This document shows positions 16,574 to 27,500 of a stretch of DNA of 64,000 bases, one piece after another. The DNA lies in NCBI RefSeq assembly GCF_005843885.1, contig NZ_CP040443.1:2852001-2916000 (forward strand), written 5' to 3'. The notes beneath the pieces are model-generated. The model had not been told where the DNA came from. It was given only the letters and a program-made list of their open reading frames with translations, and made no database searches. How positions within the stretch are numbered: position 1 is the first letter of the stretch; each line of letters opens with the position of its first letter. Source of the DNA: Escherichia sp. E4742. GTDB lineage: Bacteria > Pseudomonadota > Gammaproteobacteria > Enterobacterales > Enterobacteriaceae. The position numbers were made by a program, and so were the translations under genes.

Positions 16574-18756
16574 CATGCCTCTATGTTCGATGGTTGCTGA
16601 ACATGTGAAACAAAAGCATTGATTATTGAGCTTGCCCCCTTACCTTCAGGGTAAATAAGATCTCTACGATGTGGCGTGACGGCGTAAAGTGCCTGGTGCG
16701 TTGCGCTGGCGGTGGTAAAAATAAAATAATCAACTTGCTTTGCCAAATTAACCAATTTATCTGTAGCTGTATGGTCATGATTGACATCGACTCTGATGCC
16801 CTGGAAAAGGTCTTCAATCATCCGGCGAGCACGCCTTGCAGTCCCTTGCGTTAGTGTATAAATCGCCACTCGCTTGCCAGCTAAATTCGGTAACGACTCA
16901 AGCTCACAATCATCACTTTGTGGTTGATCTTGTGGAAACGCCGCATCGGCGCCTGGCCCCAGAACATCAATTGCCAGATTACGCATGATAGTGCGTGTTG
17001 GGGGGGGAAGACGCAGCCAAATACCTGCTGCGCAGGCTTGAATATCCAGCCATAGCGCTGTGCGTGCATCTTTGTCCGGCGCAGGCGCATCCAGAAATAA
17101 CTCCATCATCTCGCCAAGTGTAGTCAGATTCTTGAATGATCCGGCACGCTCGACAATCAACTGTAGAGTAACAATAAATTCCTGATACTCTGCCAGCGTG
17201 ACTGATCCCTGCAAGAAGTGTTCTGCTGCAAGCGCTGCTAGTTTGACATCAGCGTGGCTTACACTTTGTTCCATCGCCAGCACATCCATCCACTTCAGCC
17301 AGGTGGAACTTAGCAATAGCAGTTCATTTTTCTCAAGCCATTCTATAAACGCTGGCATAGCATTACGCAGTGCAGGGAAAACTCCTGGTAGAAGTGATTG
17401 CGATAATATCTGTACAAAAGTGGACTCATGAAAGCTTACTGCAGGCCATTGCTCGCTTTCCAGTGCAACCATTTGCAGTAAACTATTAATGTCTGCATCC
17501 GGGCTACATAACTTTGCAAACCAATGGTCCCAGCCTGAAATTTGCGGCCCGGAGAGTGCATTAATACTTTCAATTAGCGCATTTAACAAAGGAATGGAAT
17601 GCGCCTGCTCCAACAGTTGAGAGTCCACCGATTGCAACAAAGTTGCATATGAGCTGATCTCGTCGGATTTAGCGACCAGCGATGATTGCAGTAGTGTGGC
17701 CAGCGTCTGTAATGATACTGGTGGCACGTAAGACGGCGAATCCATATTGGCTAATGACTGCATGCCTTTGAGTCCAGCCCACACTTGTATTCCCTGAAGC
17801 CAGCCTGACTTGAGTTGATTCGGCAAAGCAGTCAGCAGTGACTCTTCTCCTGCCAGTGCTACACCAACAGCCCAACTTTGCCAATATCCAAGGTTTTCTT
17901 CAGATGAGTCCAGTAATGGAACCTGCATGAAAAGCGGATATAGCGCCAGAAATGCGGGGCGTAAAGATTGTGGTGTGTATTGGATGTAGCTATGTGTGTC
18001 ATCTCCTAAATAGCGGTGTTGGTAGGCTGCAAGTAACATTCGGACCAGCGAAGATGGAATTCGTCCTCTGATCAGATCTGGCAAATCAGGATGATTTAGC
18101 AACTGGTCCCAATTTTGCCATTTCCCGGCCCTCTGCAGTTCAAGCAGCAGCAAATTACGTCGTGAAAGTTGCCCATTTTCGCGTAATTCCTGAAGATAGT
18201 CGTTGCTGGCAGCATAATCTTTTTTATTAGTAGCCAGCATAAAATCGCTGAGGATTCGACCAAATGGACGTTTTTGGGGACGTGTAAGTAAAGGACGCTG
18301 GCGAAAGAGCATTATCACATCTTTAAGCGCAGCGAAGACCCGCATTTTTGCCAGTTTATCCGCTTGTTTTTCTTGCAATAATTCAATGCGGATGAATCCT
18401 GTCGGGCAGTGGCGAAGTAGCGCTTCTTCAGACTGACAAGTTGGGCCTTGAGTAGCGCTGCGATATATAGTGCGATCGGGATTAACATCAGCCGATCCCA
18501 GTCGGGCGGTGAGAGTAATGCTCAGTTCCAGCATTGTTCGCTCATCTTGTGCAGTTGCGTAAAAGGCCCAATTTTTCCTATTGCACCACGGCAAAATAAT
18601 CGGCCATCCGCCATCCAGAGCACTATCCACAAGAGGAAGCAGTACACTTTTGAGTTCTGCAGAATATGCACCTGGTGTATCGGTCAACAAATTATCGAGT
18701 TTAAGTAAATTGCCAGGACCAAAAAAATCGCTGAGCCATGATGGAGAATTAGTCAT
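16573..18756 (-). CDS. dpdD: DpdD, Dpd restriction component
   Basis: A 727-residue protein at the end of the reverse dpd operon, matching DpdD by position, size and lack of obvious enzyme motifs. Genetic work on Salmonella Montevideo linked dpdD to the restriction phenotype. Most of the chain looks alpha-helical and repeat-like. The last 110 residues (KRVAIYTLTQGTARRARRMI, VNHDHTATDKLVNLA, YFIFTTASATHQALYAV, LIYPEGKGASSI) look like a Rossmann-type domain. ATG at 18756 is preferred over an upstream in-frame start at 18792 because GGAG lies six bases before it; it overlaps dpdK by eight bases. Confidence 0.85.
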   Translation of the reverse strand: MTNSPSWLSDFFGPGNLLKLDNLLTDTPGAYSAELKSVLLPLVDSALDGGWPIILPWCNRKNWAFYATAQDERTMLELSITLTARLGSADVNPDRTIYRSATQGPTCQSEEALLRHCPTGFIRIELLQEKQADKLAKMRVFAALKDVIMLFRQRPLLTRPQKRPFGRILSDFMLATNKKDYAASNDYLQELRENGQLSRRNLLLLELQRAGKWQNWDQLLNHPDLPDLIRGRIPSSLVRMLLAAYQHRYLGDDTHSYIQYTPQSLRPAFLALYPLFMQVPLLDSSEENLGYWQSWAVGVALAGEESLLTALPNQLKSGWLQGIQVWAGLKGMQSLANMDSPSYVPPVSLQTLATLLQSSLVAKSDEISSYATLLQSVDSQLLEQAHSIPLLNALIESINALSGPQISGWDHWFAKLCSPDADINSLLQMVALESEQWPAVSFHESTFVQILSQSLLPGVFPALRNAMPAFIEWLEKNELLLLSSTWLKWMDVLAMEQSVSHADVKLAALAAEHFLQGSVTLAEYQEFIVTLQLIVERAGSFKNLTTLGEMMELFLDAPAPDKDARTALWLDIQACAAGIWLRLPPPTRTIMRNLAIDVLGPGADAAFPQDQPQSDDCELESLPNLAGKRVAIYTLTQGTARRARRMIEDLFQGIRVDVNHDHTATDKLVNLAKQVDYFIFTTASATHQALYAVTPHRRDLIYPEGKGASSIINAFVSHVQQPSNIEA

Positions 18757-19279
18757 TGTTATCTCCAAATGTATATTGCCCACCAAACTCAATAAGGGCG
18801 TCAGAAATTACGGTTTTATTGGTTGAAAAAAGCAAATGCTCATCGTTGAGATTTGCACCACTCCAGGTGTAATTCATTGAACCTTTAAGGAAAAAATGTT
18901 TTGTTAACATGCCTTTAGCATGAAGATTTTCATGAAAGATATATTGCATATCATGATCCGGTGTAAGCCTTGCCAGCAATCGTTCTATAAACACTTTGTT
19001 GGGGGTATCCGGACGAGTAACGATGCGCAGAGGGCAACCATTGTTTACAGTTGTTGCCAGCAACTCCTGGAAGCTTATCATTCTGGCGCCCCATGCCGGA
19101 TCAAGAAAACTCCATTGCCCACCACTGTTGTCGATGACATCAAAATCGCTCATCCATGGTGAGATAAGCCAGATCAGTTCAGGGAAGATAATCAACCCGC
19201 TAAATTGCGCACTTAACACTTCACGCAATTGCCGTTGTCCGAGAGGCCCATGGAGAAATATTTGTCGTTGTTCTTCCAT
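18749..19279 (-). CDS. dpdK: DpdK, phospholipase D-like nuclease of the Dpd system
   Basis: DpdK is a 176-residue PLD-superfamily protein, probably a nuclease of the restriction arm that cuts DNA lacking the 7-deazaguanine mark. The single HKD-type motif is FHENLHAKGMLTKHFFLKGS near residues 120-140, with His, Lys, and the Gly-Ser and Asn of GSMNYTWSG. One motif per chain implies a dimer with a composite active site. It starts 12 bases after dpdJ and its stop overlaps the dpdD start. Confidence 0.9.
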   Translation of the reverse strand: MEEQRQIFLHGPLGQRQLREVLSAQFSGLIIFPELIWLISPWMSDFDVIDNSGGQWSFLDPAWGARMISFQELLATTVNNGCPLRIVTRPDTPNKVFIERLLARLTPDHDMQYIFHENLHAKGMLTKHFFLKGSMNYTWSGANLNDEHLLFSTNKTVISDALIEFGGQYTFGDNND

Positions 19280-19291
19280 TCTTAGTGTTCC

Positions 19292-22200
19292 TTACAGTAG
19301 GGCTTCTGCTAGCTCAATTCGCAACACAATATCGCCATTCTGATAATCGACCGCTCCTTGTCGTGGATAAAGCTGTAAACCGTAATAATCCACTGGGTTC
19401 ACCTGTAGTTGGGAGAGGCACGGTACAATCAGATGACGGGCCTGACGAGGGATCAACAAATCAGCAAATCCCTCACTAACAAGAGCTTTGTGAAGTTGCT
19501 GAAGCCAATCATTGCTTGTCACGTGAACCTGCTTCGCTTGTTGCAGGAAGAGTGTGCTCAGTAGCAATCGTTCAGTCATTTTCTGCCCATTATCAAAGGG
19601 ATTGTAATAACTTAATACTGATTGACGAATAGAATTTCCCCTTTGCCAGAGCATTCCCTGGATTTGGCAGAAACGATCAAAGATTTTGGTGACATTTTCA
19701 TCCGGAAGTTCCTGTGTTGCCATGGTGTGCGCAAAGATATTAAGGCTAATTTCATAGCCTGCTTTTGCTTCCATTTCACGCCATTTACGTAAATAGTCGA
19801 GCAGACGTTCATCGTGAGACGCCTTGCCTCCCGGTCGCAGAATTCGCGTATGTAGCACGGACATAAAACTGTGGGACAGAGCAAATCCCTGCTTTTTAAG
19901 CTCTGCACGTAACTGACCATTTGCCTCCCGGCGTGCAAGATGGCTGTTAGCTTCGCGTAAGTTGCTCAGTGCCTGTTTCATGGTTTCATTGGCTGGTAGT
20001 TGGGAGAGCAACTCAAAGAGATCGTCATCGATCTGCTCATAGTCACTGGGCGCAAAACTGCGAATGAACAAATTCAGTACCGCTATTGGATCGTTATTGA
20101 ATGCTTCTTCAAAGCGTGTGATTATTCCGCAGCCGCCGGGTTCAGATTCTGTCAACCAAATTTCAAGCAATTCTCCTTTTATTACGGTATCAACAAGCAA
20201 ACCTCGATCATCTACATCCGGAAGAAGGAGGTGGCTGGTTTGTTTCACCGCGCCGGAGAAAGAATTGATCAATACCGTCTGTAACCAATGGCAAAAATGA
20301 GTATTTTCGCTTAAATTATCAGTAAAAACAGTACTATGAGTGTCGAGTATTTTTATCAGTTCAGATTCATTGAACAGACTTCTTAATCGTTGTTGTAACT
20401 CCTGACGCTCGGCGGTATTGTCTCCTTCATTGTTGTTTTCAAAGATATTTTCAGCTTGAAAGAGCGAATCGGCAATGGTCGTCAATGTTTCCCGACCTTT
20501 AGGGCTGCGTAAGGACTGAAGTGCTTCAGACACCGTCTGGCAATTGGCAATCTCTTTGGTCAGTACCGCCATATAACATTCAAATATCCAGTCAGCGGTA
20601 AAACCGTCGTACTCGAAACGTGCCTCGTTACGGATGCAATGGTGGAAGTAGAGCGTCCTGAGTGAGGCAGAAAGTCGGGCATCACGCATAGCTTGCTTAC
20701 TGAGCGTCTCAGGGAGTTTAAAGCACATCTTCATGCCATCGACCCACTGACGCGTACCCACACCTACAGGTTGGTCGCCTTCAACCCATCTGAAATTTAC
20801 CCACGCAGGTTGTTTGCTTTTATTACGCAGCGAAGCGCATGCTCCGGTAGCATAACGTGTCAACTCAAGCGGGGTCATATGTTGGTGGGTGTAAAAGGTT
20901 ACTGACTGCAAACTTGCCGCCCATGGCCCGGCAGGAATATCCAGGGCTTCCACTTGTGTGTCAGCAGAAAAATGACTATGCCATTGTAGTTGTGAATTGC
21001 TTTTTTCGGTTAAGTTTGATTTAAAATCAAGTGGTTGCGTAAAAATCTGAACAGGTCGAATAACTTTTAATGGTGGTGCATCCACCTGCTCGATAAGGCA
21101 TTCCGGTTGCCAGGTATCGCCGAAGGCATCATTGACGTCGAAATCTACTTCAGACACTTGATTCATAAGCGGAACGAAATTTTGTGGTACTAACCAGTCA
21201 GCTTCCAAATCGGAGTAAATCGCATAGCGTTTTGAAATACGGCCGGGTGCAAACTCCTTCAGCCCCTGTATAAACGGCAAGTATTCGCTTTTTTCATAGC
21301 GACGCTGCAACTGGATCTTTAACTCAGGAAGATTTAGTTCGCTGAAAAGTGCAGCGGGGATAAATAAAGGCAGTGGTGAGCGACCATTGCTTCTGTCGGC
21401 ACCGGGCTTGCCCATCAGTGACCATTTTGTGGTTAGTTGACGTTTAAGGGTTGGCAGTAACTCCATCATGATTGACCGTGGCGGTGACCACATGACTCGC
21501 TGGAGTTGTGCTTCCTTAATTTTGAGCGCATAGCGCAGATATTGTTCCAGTTCTTGCTGCCATACATTTTGCTCAAGCAAAGCAGAAACCAGGTTAAGCA
21601 TCCGCTCCAGATAATTATGGTGATCTTTTTTCTTCGGTGGATTATTGAGTAATGACCAAATATTGCTGCCAGGGATCTTCATGCTCAGCCAGTCAAGCGT
21701 TGCCATTGCGGCCTGCATTTTCTGAATATGAATATTACCAAGCGGTAGGGATTGGCTCTTAATCTCCGGGTTAACCAACTCTTCATACCGTTGATATACT
21801 ATGCGATCTCGGCCAAACTCTGACAACACGACCACCATCCAGGGGCGCATGGTTCTTGAACGTCCGGCACGCCCTTTACGCTGAAGATAAGAGGCGACGT
21901 TACGCGGTGCTTTGTGCTGAATGACGACGCCAACAGAAGGGTCATTAAAGCCAACCTCCAGCGATGCAGTAGCAACGACAATTTCGGCTTTAGGATCTAC
22001 CCCTGTATCCTGGCTGGAAGTACGTGCGACACGGGCCCGGTCGTCAACTTCCAGTGAATGTCCAATATCGACGGCCATCCGCCAGTTTTGTCCGGCAAGT
22101 GTTAGTGCTTCGGCGTTCTTCAGATTTTCCTGTCGCTGTGCGGCCAGAGGGCTTTCATGAGGCAGTAATTGTCGACCTCGGGTGCGCCAACCCTCGGCAT

Positions 22201-23722
22201 CACAGAGTTGATGATAGAGGCGGTTATTAATATCCAGATCGTCTGTGAATACGAAAGTCTTACGCCCCCAGGTGCCTTGTGATTTCGCTTTCCGGGTGTC
22301 CATGATGCGCCGGGCCAGCATGCTGGTCTGAATAGTGGCAGACAACAACGCAGTTTGTGATACTGGGTCACCGCGCAAAGCCAGCAAATACTCAGCCCCT
22401 TCGTCCACCATCTCCTGAAATGCTGGTTCAATGAGCATGACATGCTTTTTGCTGGCACCGACTAAATCAGCAAAAAAGCGCTCTGCGTCGCTTAGTGTGG
22501 CGGAGAGCCCAACAAAGTGTGGTCGGCAACGTGCCAGTTGCATCCATCGGCGAAGCAGATAGGCCGTCTGCGCACCAGAGTTGCCAGCGTATGTATGAAC
22601 TTCATCAAGCAACACAACCGGAGGAGCAGTAACATTTATCCCAACGCCAAATAAATGATTTGCATCATTATTACCCAGATGTTGGTTAAGCATTTCTGTA
22701 GTTGTGAACAAGATATCCGGTGGATTGTTCATCAGGGAAAGACGTGTTAACACCACTTCATCGCTGTCAACACTGTGATCACAATGGGTACAACGCAGGA
22801 TCTCCCGATGCTGACGAATATCTTCTGCTTTCCAGTGCATCTCGCCCCGACATTTAGGCGTATTGCAGCGTAGCAGATCGAAAGGAATATCTTTATCTTT
22901 TTCAACGTATTGAGCGCTATATGGTGTATCGCCAAAGAACGAACCGATGCGGATTTTACGCCCGGAGAGTTTTACCGTCTGATGGTCGACTTCGCGGCAT
23001 TTTCCCCAGGTTTCCATAAACTGATCTTTGAGCAATTCTTTCCGTGGATAAAGCGCCAACGTACGTACTCGCGACGAGGGATCGCGCTGCAATTCGTTAA
23101 TCAGCGATGTTAGAGCCGGGAGATAGAAGGCGAGGGTTTTACCACTCCCGGTACCGGCACAAACAATGGTGCCGGTTGCTTCTTTGCTGCGGGGATTGCG
23201 GCTGTGATAATCCCATGCCCGTAAAATACGTTCGGTTGCCCGGGACTGGAATCCGGCTACAGAAAAATCGCCAATTAATGTTCGTAACGCCTGCCGTTTG
23301 ATGTCATTCATCCATGAGGCATCAGACCACTGGGCGAGAACTTCTTCAGCGGGTAATACACGCGCGGGGTAACTGCGTGGGCGGCGAATAAAGCGATAAT
23401 CCGCCACCAGCGTTCGGGTATGGCTCAGTTGCTGACCACGAAACCATTGGCGCTGATGGCGAAACAGATGGACAGATTCCGCCATGCGTGTGCGATAAAG
23501 ACGTAGCCCTTTGGTATTGGGGATGCGAAACAACATTGCAGTATCTTCGAGATTATCAATGAGCTCCCGGGCATTTTCATCAGGCAGATGCTGGCTAAAG
23601 AGAACAACGATATCCTCAAATGTGAATGCGCCTTCAGTATCCCCCCAAACCAGAAGCTCGGCTTCACGTTCTTCAAGCAGATCAAGCGCCTTGTGAAGAC
23701 GCGATAAATCCATGGCGGTCAT
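19292..23722 (-). CDS. dpdJ: DpdJ, large DEAD/DEAH helicase with DUF1998-like C-terminus
   Basis: A superfamily 2 helicase of about 1476 residues. Motifs in order: Walker A GAGTGSGKT near residue 190; a four-Cys zinc knuckle (CNTPKCRGE...CTHCDH) near 290; Walker B LLDEVH near 375; SAT motif VGLSATLSDAE near 415; and helicase C motif VASYLQRKGRAGRSR near 620. The last third has the SEPGGCGI signature seen in DUF1998 proteins such as those of DISARM and Druantia. ATG at 23722 is preferred over 23770 because AAGGAAATAAAGG lies just upstream and it avoids a 44-base overlap with dpdI. The restriction role is inferred from the operon. Confidence 0.9.
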   Translation of the reverse strand: MTAMDLSRLHKALDLLEEREAELLVWGDTEGAFTFEDIVVLFSQHLPDENARELIDNLEDTAMLFRIPNTKGLRLYRTRMAESVHLFRHQRQWFRGQQLSHTRTLVADYRFIRRPRSYPARVLPAEEVLAQWSDASWMNDIKRQALRTLIGDFSVAGFQSRATERILRAWDYHSRNPRSKEATGTIVCAGTGSGKTLAFYLPALTSLINELQRDPSSRVRTLALYPRKELLKDQFMETWGKCREVDHQTVKLSGRKIRIGSFFGDTPYSAQYVEKDKDIPFDLLRCNTPKCRGEMHWKAEDIRQHREILRCTHCDHSVDSDEVVLTRLSLMNNPPDILFTTTEMLNQHLGNNDANHLFGVGINVTAPPVVLLDEVHTYAGNSGAQTAYLLRRWMQLARCRPHFVGLSATLSDAERFFADLVGASKKHVMLIEPAFQEMVDEGAEYLLALRGDPVSQTALLSATIQTSMLARRIMDTRKAKSQGTWGRKTFVFTDDLDINNRLYHQLCDAEGWRTRGRQLLPHESPLAAQRQENLKNAEALTLAGQNWRMAVDIGHSLEVDDRARVARTSSQDTGVDPKAEIVVATASLEVGFNDPSVGVVIQHKAPRNVASYLQRKGRAGRSRTMRPWMVVVLSEFGRDRIVYQRYEELVNPEIKSQSLPLGNIHIQKMQAAMATLDWLSMKIPGSNIWSLLNNPPKKKDHHNYLERMLNLVSALLEQNVWQQELEQYLRYALKIKEAQLQRVMWSPPRSIMMELLPTLKRQLTTKWSLMGKPGADRSNGRSPLPLFIPAALFSELNLPELKIQLQRRYEKSEYLPFIQGLKEFAPGRISKRYAIYSDLEADWLVPQNFVPLMNQVSEVDFDVNDAFGDTWQPECLIEQVDAPPLKVIRPVQIFTQPLDFKSNLTEKSNSQLQWHSHFSADTQVEALDIPAGPWAASLQSVTFYTHQHMTPLELTRYATGACASLRNKSKQPAWVNFRWVEGDQPVGVGTRQWVDGMKMCFKLPETLSKQAMRDARLSASLRTLYFHHCIRNEARFEYDGFTADWIFECYMAVLTKEIANCQTVSEALQSLRSPKGRETLTTIADSLFQAENIFENNNEGDNTAERQELQQRLRSLFNESELIKILDTHSTVFTDNLSENTHFCHWLQTVLINSFSGAVKQTSHLLLPDVDDRGLLVDTVIKGELLEIWLTESEPGGCGIITRFEEAFNNDPIAVLNLFIRSFAPSDYEQIDDDLFELLSQLPANETMKQALSNLREANSHLARREANGQLRAELKKQGFALSHSFMSVLHTRILRPGGKASHDERLLDYLRKWREMEAKAGYEISLNIFAHTMATQELPDENVTKIFDRFCQIQGMLWQRGNSIRQSVLSYYNPFDNGQKMTERLLLSTLFLQQAKQVHVTSNDWLQQLHKALVSEGFADLLIPRQARHLIVPCLSQLQVNPVDYYGLQLYPRQGAVDYQNGDIVLRIELAEALL

Positions 23723-23726
23723 ACCT

Positions 23727-24554
23727 TTATTTCCTTGTAATAACAAAATCTTCCAGCATTTTTTCGTCACGCAGCCATTGCAGCACTTCCGGGGTCAGCA
23801 CACTTAATGTCGGCCTTCCGCTAAAAGGACCGTTGATGCGATCGAAGAATTTTTGCACTTCTTCAGGCCAGTCTGTTTTCATCATACCGCGAAGCTGATG
23901 AAGTACATCTGCCAGTTGGTTTATACGGCGAACGGTATCGGTATTGTCAGGAAGCCTTTGAATTAGTTCAGCGTATTTTTCACGGGTCTTTACATAGTTA
24001 TCCGCGATATCGTTGAGTTTGCCGATTTTTCTTTGTGCGTCGAGCGTCTTATCCTCAACATGGACATGTTGGTACAACGTTTGCAACCAGTTCTGCCACG
24101 CTGCATCCAACTGTCTATTTAGTCGATGATAAAGAGCCAGAACTTGTTCCACACAGTGGGTTAAGGCGTCATTTTGAATAATATCGTAAGCCGCTAGTTC
24201 TTCTGGCTCTACTGCAGGTCCATCAGGGCTTTCTACGTCTTTTTCTGCAACTGTCTCGGCCGCCTGGGTCTGCATATTTCGCCAGCGATCCCATTGAGAT
24301 AGCAGTTTATTGACGCTGTTGGCTGCGCTTTTCAGCTCTTCACATTGCTCATCGCTCCAGATAACTCTCAGATCCGAAGGGAGTTGCTGGAGTGCAGGAT
24401 AGGTTTGTCGCAGAAGAGCAAAGTGACCTGCTACTGTATTTGTCCTTTGATAGACTTGTTCACATTTCTCGATGATATGCGTTGCTTTTCTTGCCTGGAT
24501 GCTCAGATCCAGTTGCTGCTGCATTTCTGCGAGTTGTTGGCGCAATGTACTCAT
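23727..24554 (-). CDS. dpdI: DpdI, coiled-coil Dpd restriction protein
   Basis: A 275-residue, mostly helical, charged protein with heptad-like stretches (RQQLAEMQQQLDLSIQARKA at the N-terminus and others around residues 150-215), so a coiled coil is likely. No catalytic motif is visible. It overlaps dpdH by four bases (ATGA) and is followed by dpdJ after four bases, which suggests fixed stoichiometry with its neighbours. Position and size match DpdI, one of the genes needed for the restriction phenotype in Salmonella. Confidence 0.82.
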   Translation of the reverse strand: MSTLRQQLAEMQQQLDLSIQARKATHIIEKCEQVYQRTNTVAGHFALLRQTYPALQQLPSDLRVIWSDEQCEELKSAANSVNKLLSQWDRWRNMQTQAAETVAEKDVESPDGPAVEPEELAAYDIIQNDALTHCVEQVLALYHRLNRQLDAAWQNWLQTLYQHVHVEDKTLDAQRKIGKLNDIADNYVKTREKYAELIQRLPDNTDTVRRINQLADVLHQLRGMMKTDWPEEVQKFFDRINGPFSGRPTLSVLTPEVLQWLRDEKMLEDFVITRK

Positions 24555-27500
24555 TCTTTGACTCCAGAGGCGCTGATATCAGCAGCCAAATTTTTCAGGC
24601 GCTCTTCAACTTTCTTGTAGGCATGCTCTAGTTTTGGTGCATCACCCTTATTGTTAATCTGTTGAAGGGTAAAACTTATTCTTGCCTGGACCATTTGCCA
24701 CTGTTCCAGCAGACTACCGATACGGCTGACATAATCGCCATTAAGGTGGGTCAGTTCATGCCACAGAATGTGCGGGTCCTTTTGTTTCGCAATAGAATTG
24801 AGAGTCTGCAACGTCTCCAGGCTGGCCTCAGCAAAGATTTTTAAGTCTTCAATTTCTTCCAGAAGCCATTTCGACGGCTTAATCTGCTGAACTTCTACCG
24901 GATAATATTCCATACGTACGGCTTCAATAAATGATTGCCATTTATCAAGAAGGATAATGAAGTCTGACGGGGTTTTCACGCCCTCGAACAGTTGTGCATT
25001 ATCAATTGTTTGCGACATTTCTTTGCGGACGGCTTCAGCGATGCGCTGAATTTCTGCACCTAATGGTTCCTTGAGGATCTCTTTCAACGCAGCGGTAACG
25101 ACCTGAGCTTCCAGCGCACGTGTTGTGGTAAGGCCTGATTTCAATTCGGTTACGGCAACCAGAGAGAGCCACTCATCCCGTGATTTGTCCCAGTCCTGCA
25201 ATGCTGATTTTCTGGCCTCATCAATCTTGGCATTGGCGTGGGGGTTCTGATGTGCTTCCAGACCATAAAAACAGAGATCGGAGGGGGCAGTGCCTGGCGT
25301 GCGGCCTCGATTTTTCTCTGGTGTTTTGCCGACTCCGTTTTGTGTCAGGCAAAGCGCATCAATCAACTCAGCCGGATTCTCTTTACCCGTTATTAACCCT
25401 AACAAGAGGGCTTTCTGATAATGGTTACGTAGCGCGCCTTTCAGTTTACGATCCCGAACTTGTTTAACTGCGATCTCAGTAACTTTCGGCACCCACCAGT
25501 TTACAAAGTTTTCATAGTGAGCGTAATCGTCCAGCGCTTGAGGGTAGTTAAGTCCTTCACCTGCATCGGCGTAATGTTTCATGCGCAGTAATGCCAGGGC
25601 GACGCTGTAGATTTCGCTTCGACGAGTAGTATTGTCGAGATCTTTACGGCTATAAAACGTCACTACAGCATTTGAAGGATCAGAAGAGGCAAGCGGTAAG
25701 CTAATGAGCGGAATATTACGCTCTACCAGGGTAGGCTTTTCCGCCATGCCAAAAAATTCGGGTTGTGCGTAAAGTTCATAGCAATTGTTCAATTCGGCAC
25801 GCAGTTTACGGGCAACATCTTGTGGCAGCATAACTCTCTCGTTAACCCATGCTTTGAGATGTTTAACGAAGGGGAGAGTCGTCACGCTGGTTTCAACTGC
25901 CGTGGCGGGAATTGCCGGTTTCGGCTCTGGTACGATCAGAGTGGTCTTTTCGCTATTATATTTATTTATTATCTTCTCTTCGGCGGCAGGTTTACCACCC
26001 TGTAAATGGCTGGCTAATTCAGTAAGACCAAATGCTTTGGCCACCCCAGGTTGTAACTTTTGGCAAAGCTCATCATAAGAGTGGTAGCCAAAGCCCCAGA
26101 GCGCAGTTAATGACACAGAACTAGCAAGTCTTTGCGTGGTAATCTGGCGTATTTTCCCTTCTATTTCTGCATCGGCAGTAAGACCAGCAAGGTTGGCTGG
26201 TGGAAACAGACCACGTTCAGCCTCCAGTCGACAATCGCGCAGGATATCGAGTAGGATGCGGTTGATGACGATACGTGGATTGAAGATCATCGCACCGCTG
26301 CTGTCGCGGCAGTTTTTGTCTGCCAGGGCGAGAATGGCATTGCGGTTGTAAGGGAACAGCGGGATTTTTCCTTCTCCAGCATAGCCAAAATCATCCAGCC
26401 ACTCCGGCGTTTCTTCGTCATGCCAGACCGGCGGCCAATGAGCCTCCCCTTGTGCTCGCAGTTTTTGCAAAGCCTCAGTGCCGTGGCGTGCAGCATTGAT
26501 ATAGCGACTGCACAGAGAAACGATTCGCTCTTCATTGTTTTCCCGCCCGGTGCTTTCGATGATCCATTCATAACCGGCTCGGGTCATAAGCGTCTCCTGG
26601 CGACGCTTATAGCCAGGGTAGTTGTCAGTTACTGCAATAACGGAATGTACAGGACATAGTGTTCTTACGCCGTCATGCATACCTTCTTCGATCAGGCTGT
26701 CGATCAACACATCTTCAATTGCCGAGATAGCAGCCATATCCTCAACCAGAATCACCAGACGGCGGTTCTGGTTGAGCAACTCGCGGCGAATCTCCTGAAA
26801 AAGTTCCTGGAAGGTGCCACCATTAAAGGTGAAGAGCCTTGCGAACATCGACTTGAGGGAAGCATGCATTGCTTCATTCAGAACACTCACTGCCTGAATG
26901 CGCGCCCTTTCATTATCATGCTCATCAATACGTGATTTAAGAATATACTCTCTGGCAGGAGATGAGAGATCATCAATGTTGTTCTGAAAAAAGAGGTCTT
27001 CAGGAACTAACTCATAATGATCATGATCCTCATCACCTTCTTGAAGACCATCACTCATCCGGTTGGCACGTTTATAAATACAATGCTCCGGTTTGAGGAG
27101 ATCGATCTTGAAGTAGGGGTCGGTAATTAAATTACCTAACCCATTCTCAAACTCCTCCATAATGGCGTCGATACGTCTGGAAAGCTTCTCCGGAATGGTT
27201 TTTCCTTGAGACTCATACTGTTGGCCCGTTTCCAGCACTGTGTTATACATATGCTGTAATTGATGCGACATCATGGTCAACAATAAGTCAGCGAGATCTT
27301 TGGCTGAATAGGCCTGTGTAACATCATCAACGCGTTTGCGCGCGTCATGGAAAATCTCGCCATGGAGATTTTCCAGAATACGTAACAGGACTTGGCGTAA
27401 GCTGGCATTTTTAGGGATACGTACGATCTGCCACTGGTCCTGCTCGCCATTAGCCTGCAGATGGCTCTTCAAGCGGTAATCCAACCAGCGTACCAGATGC

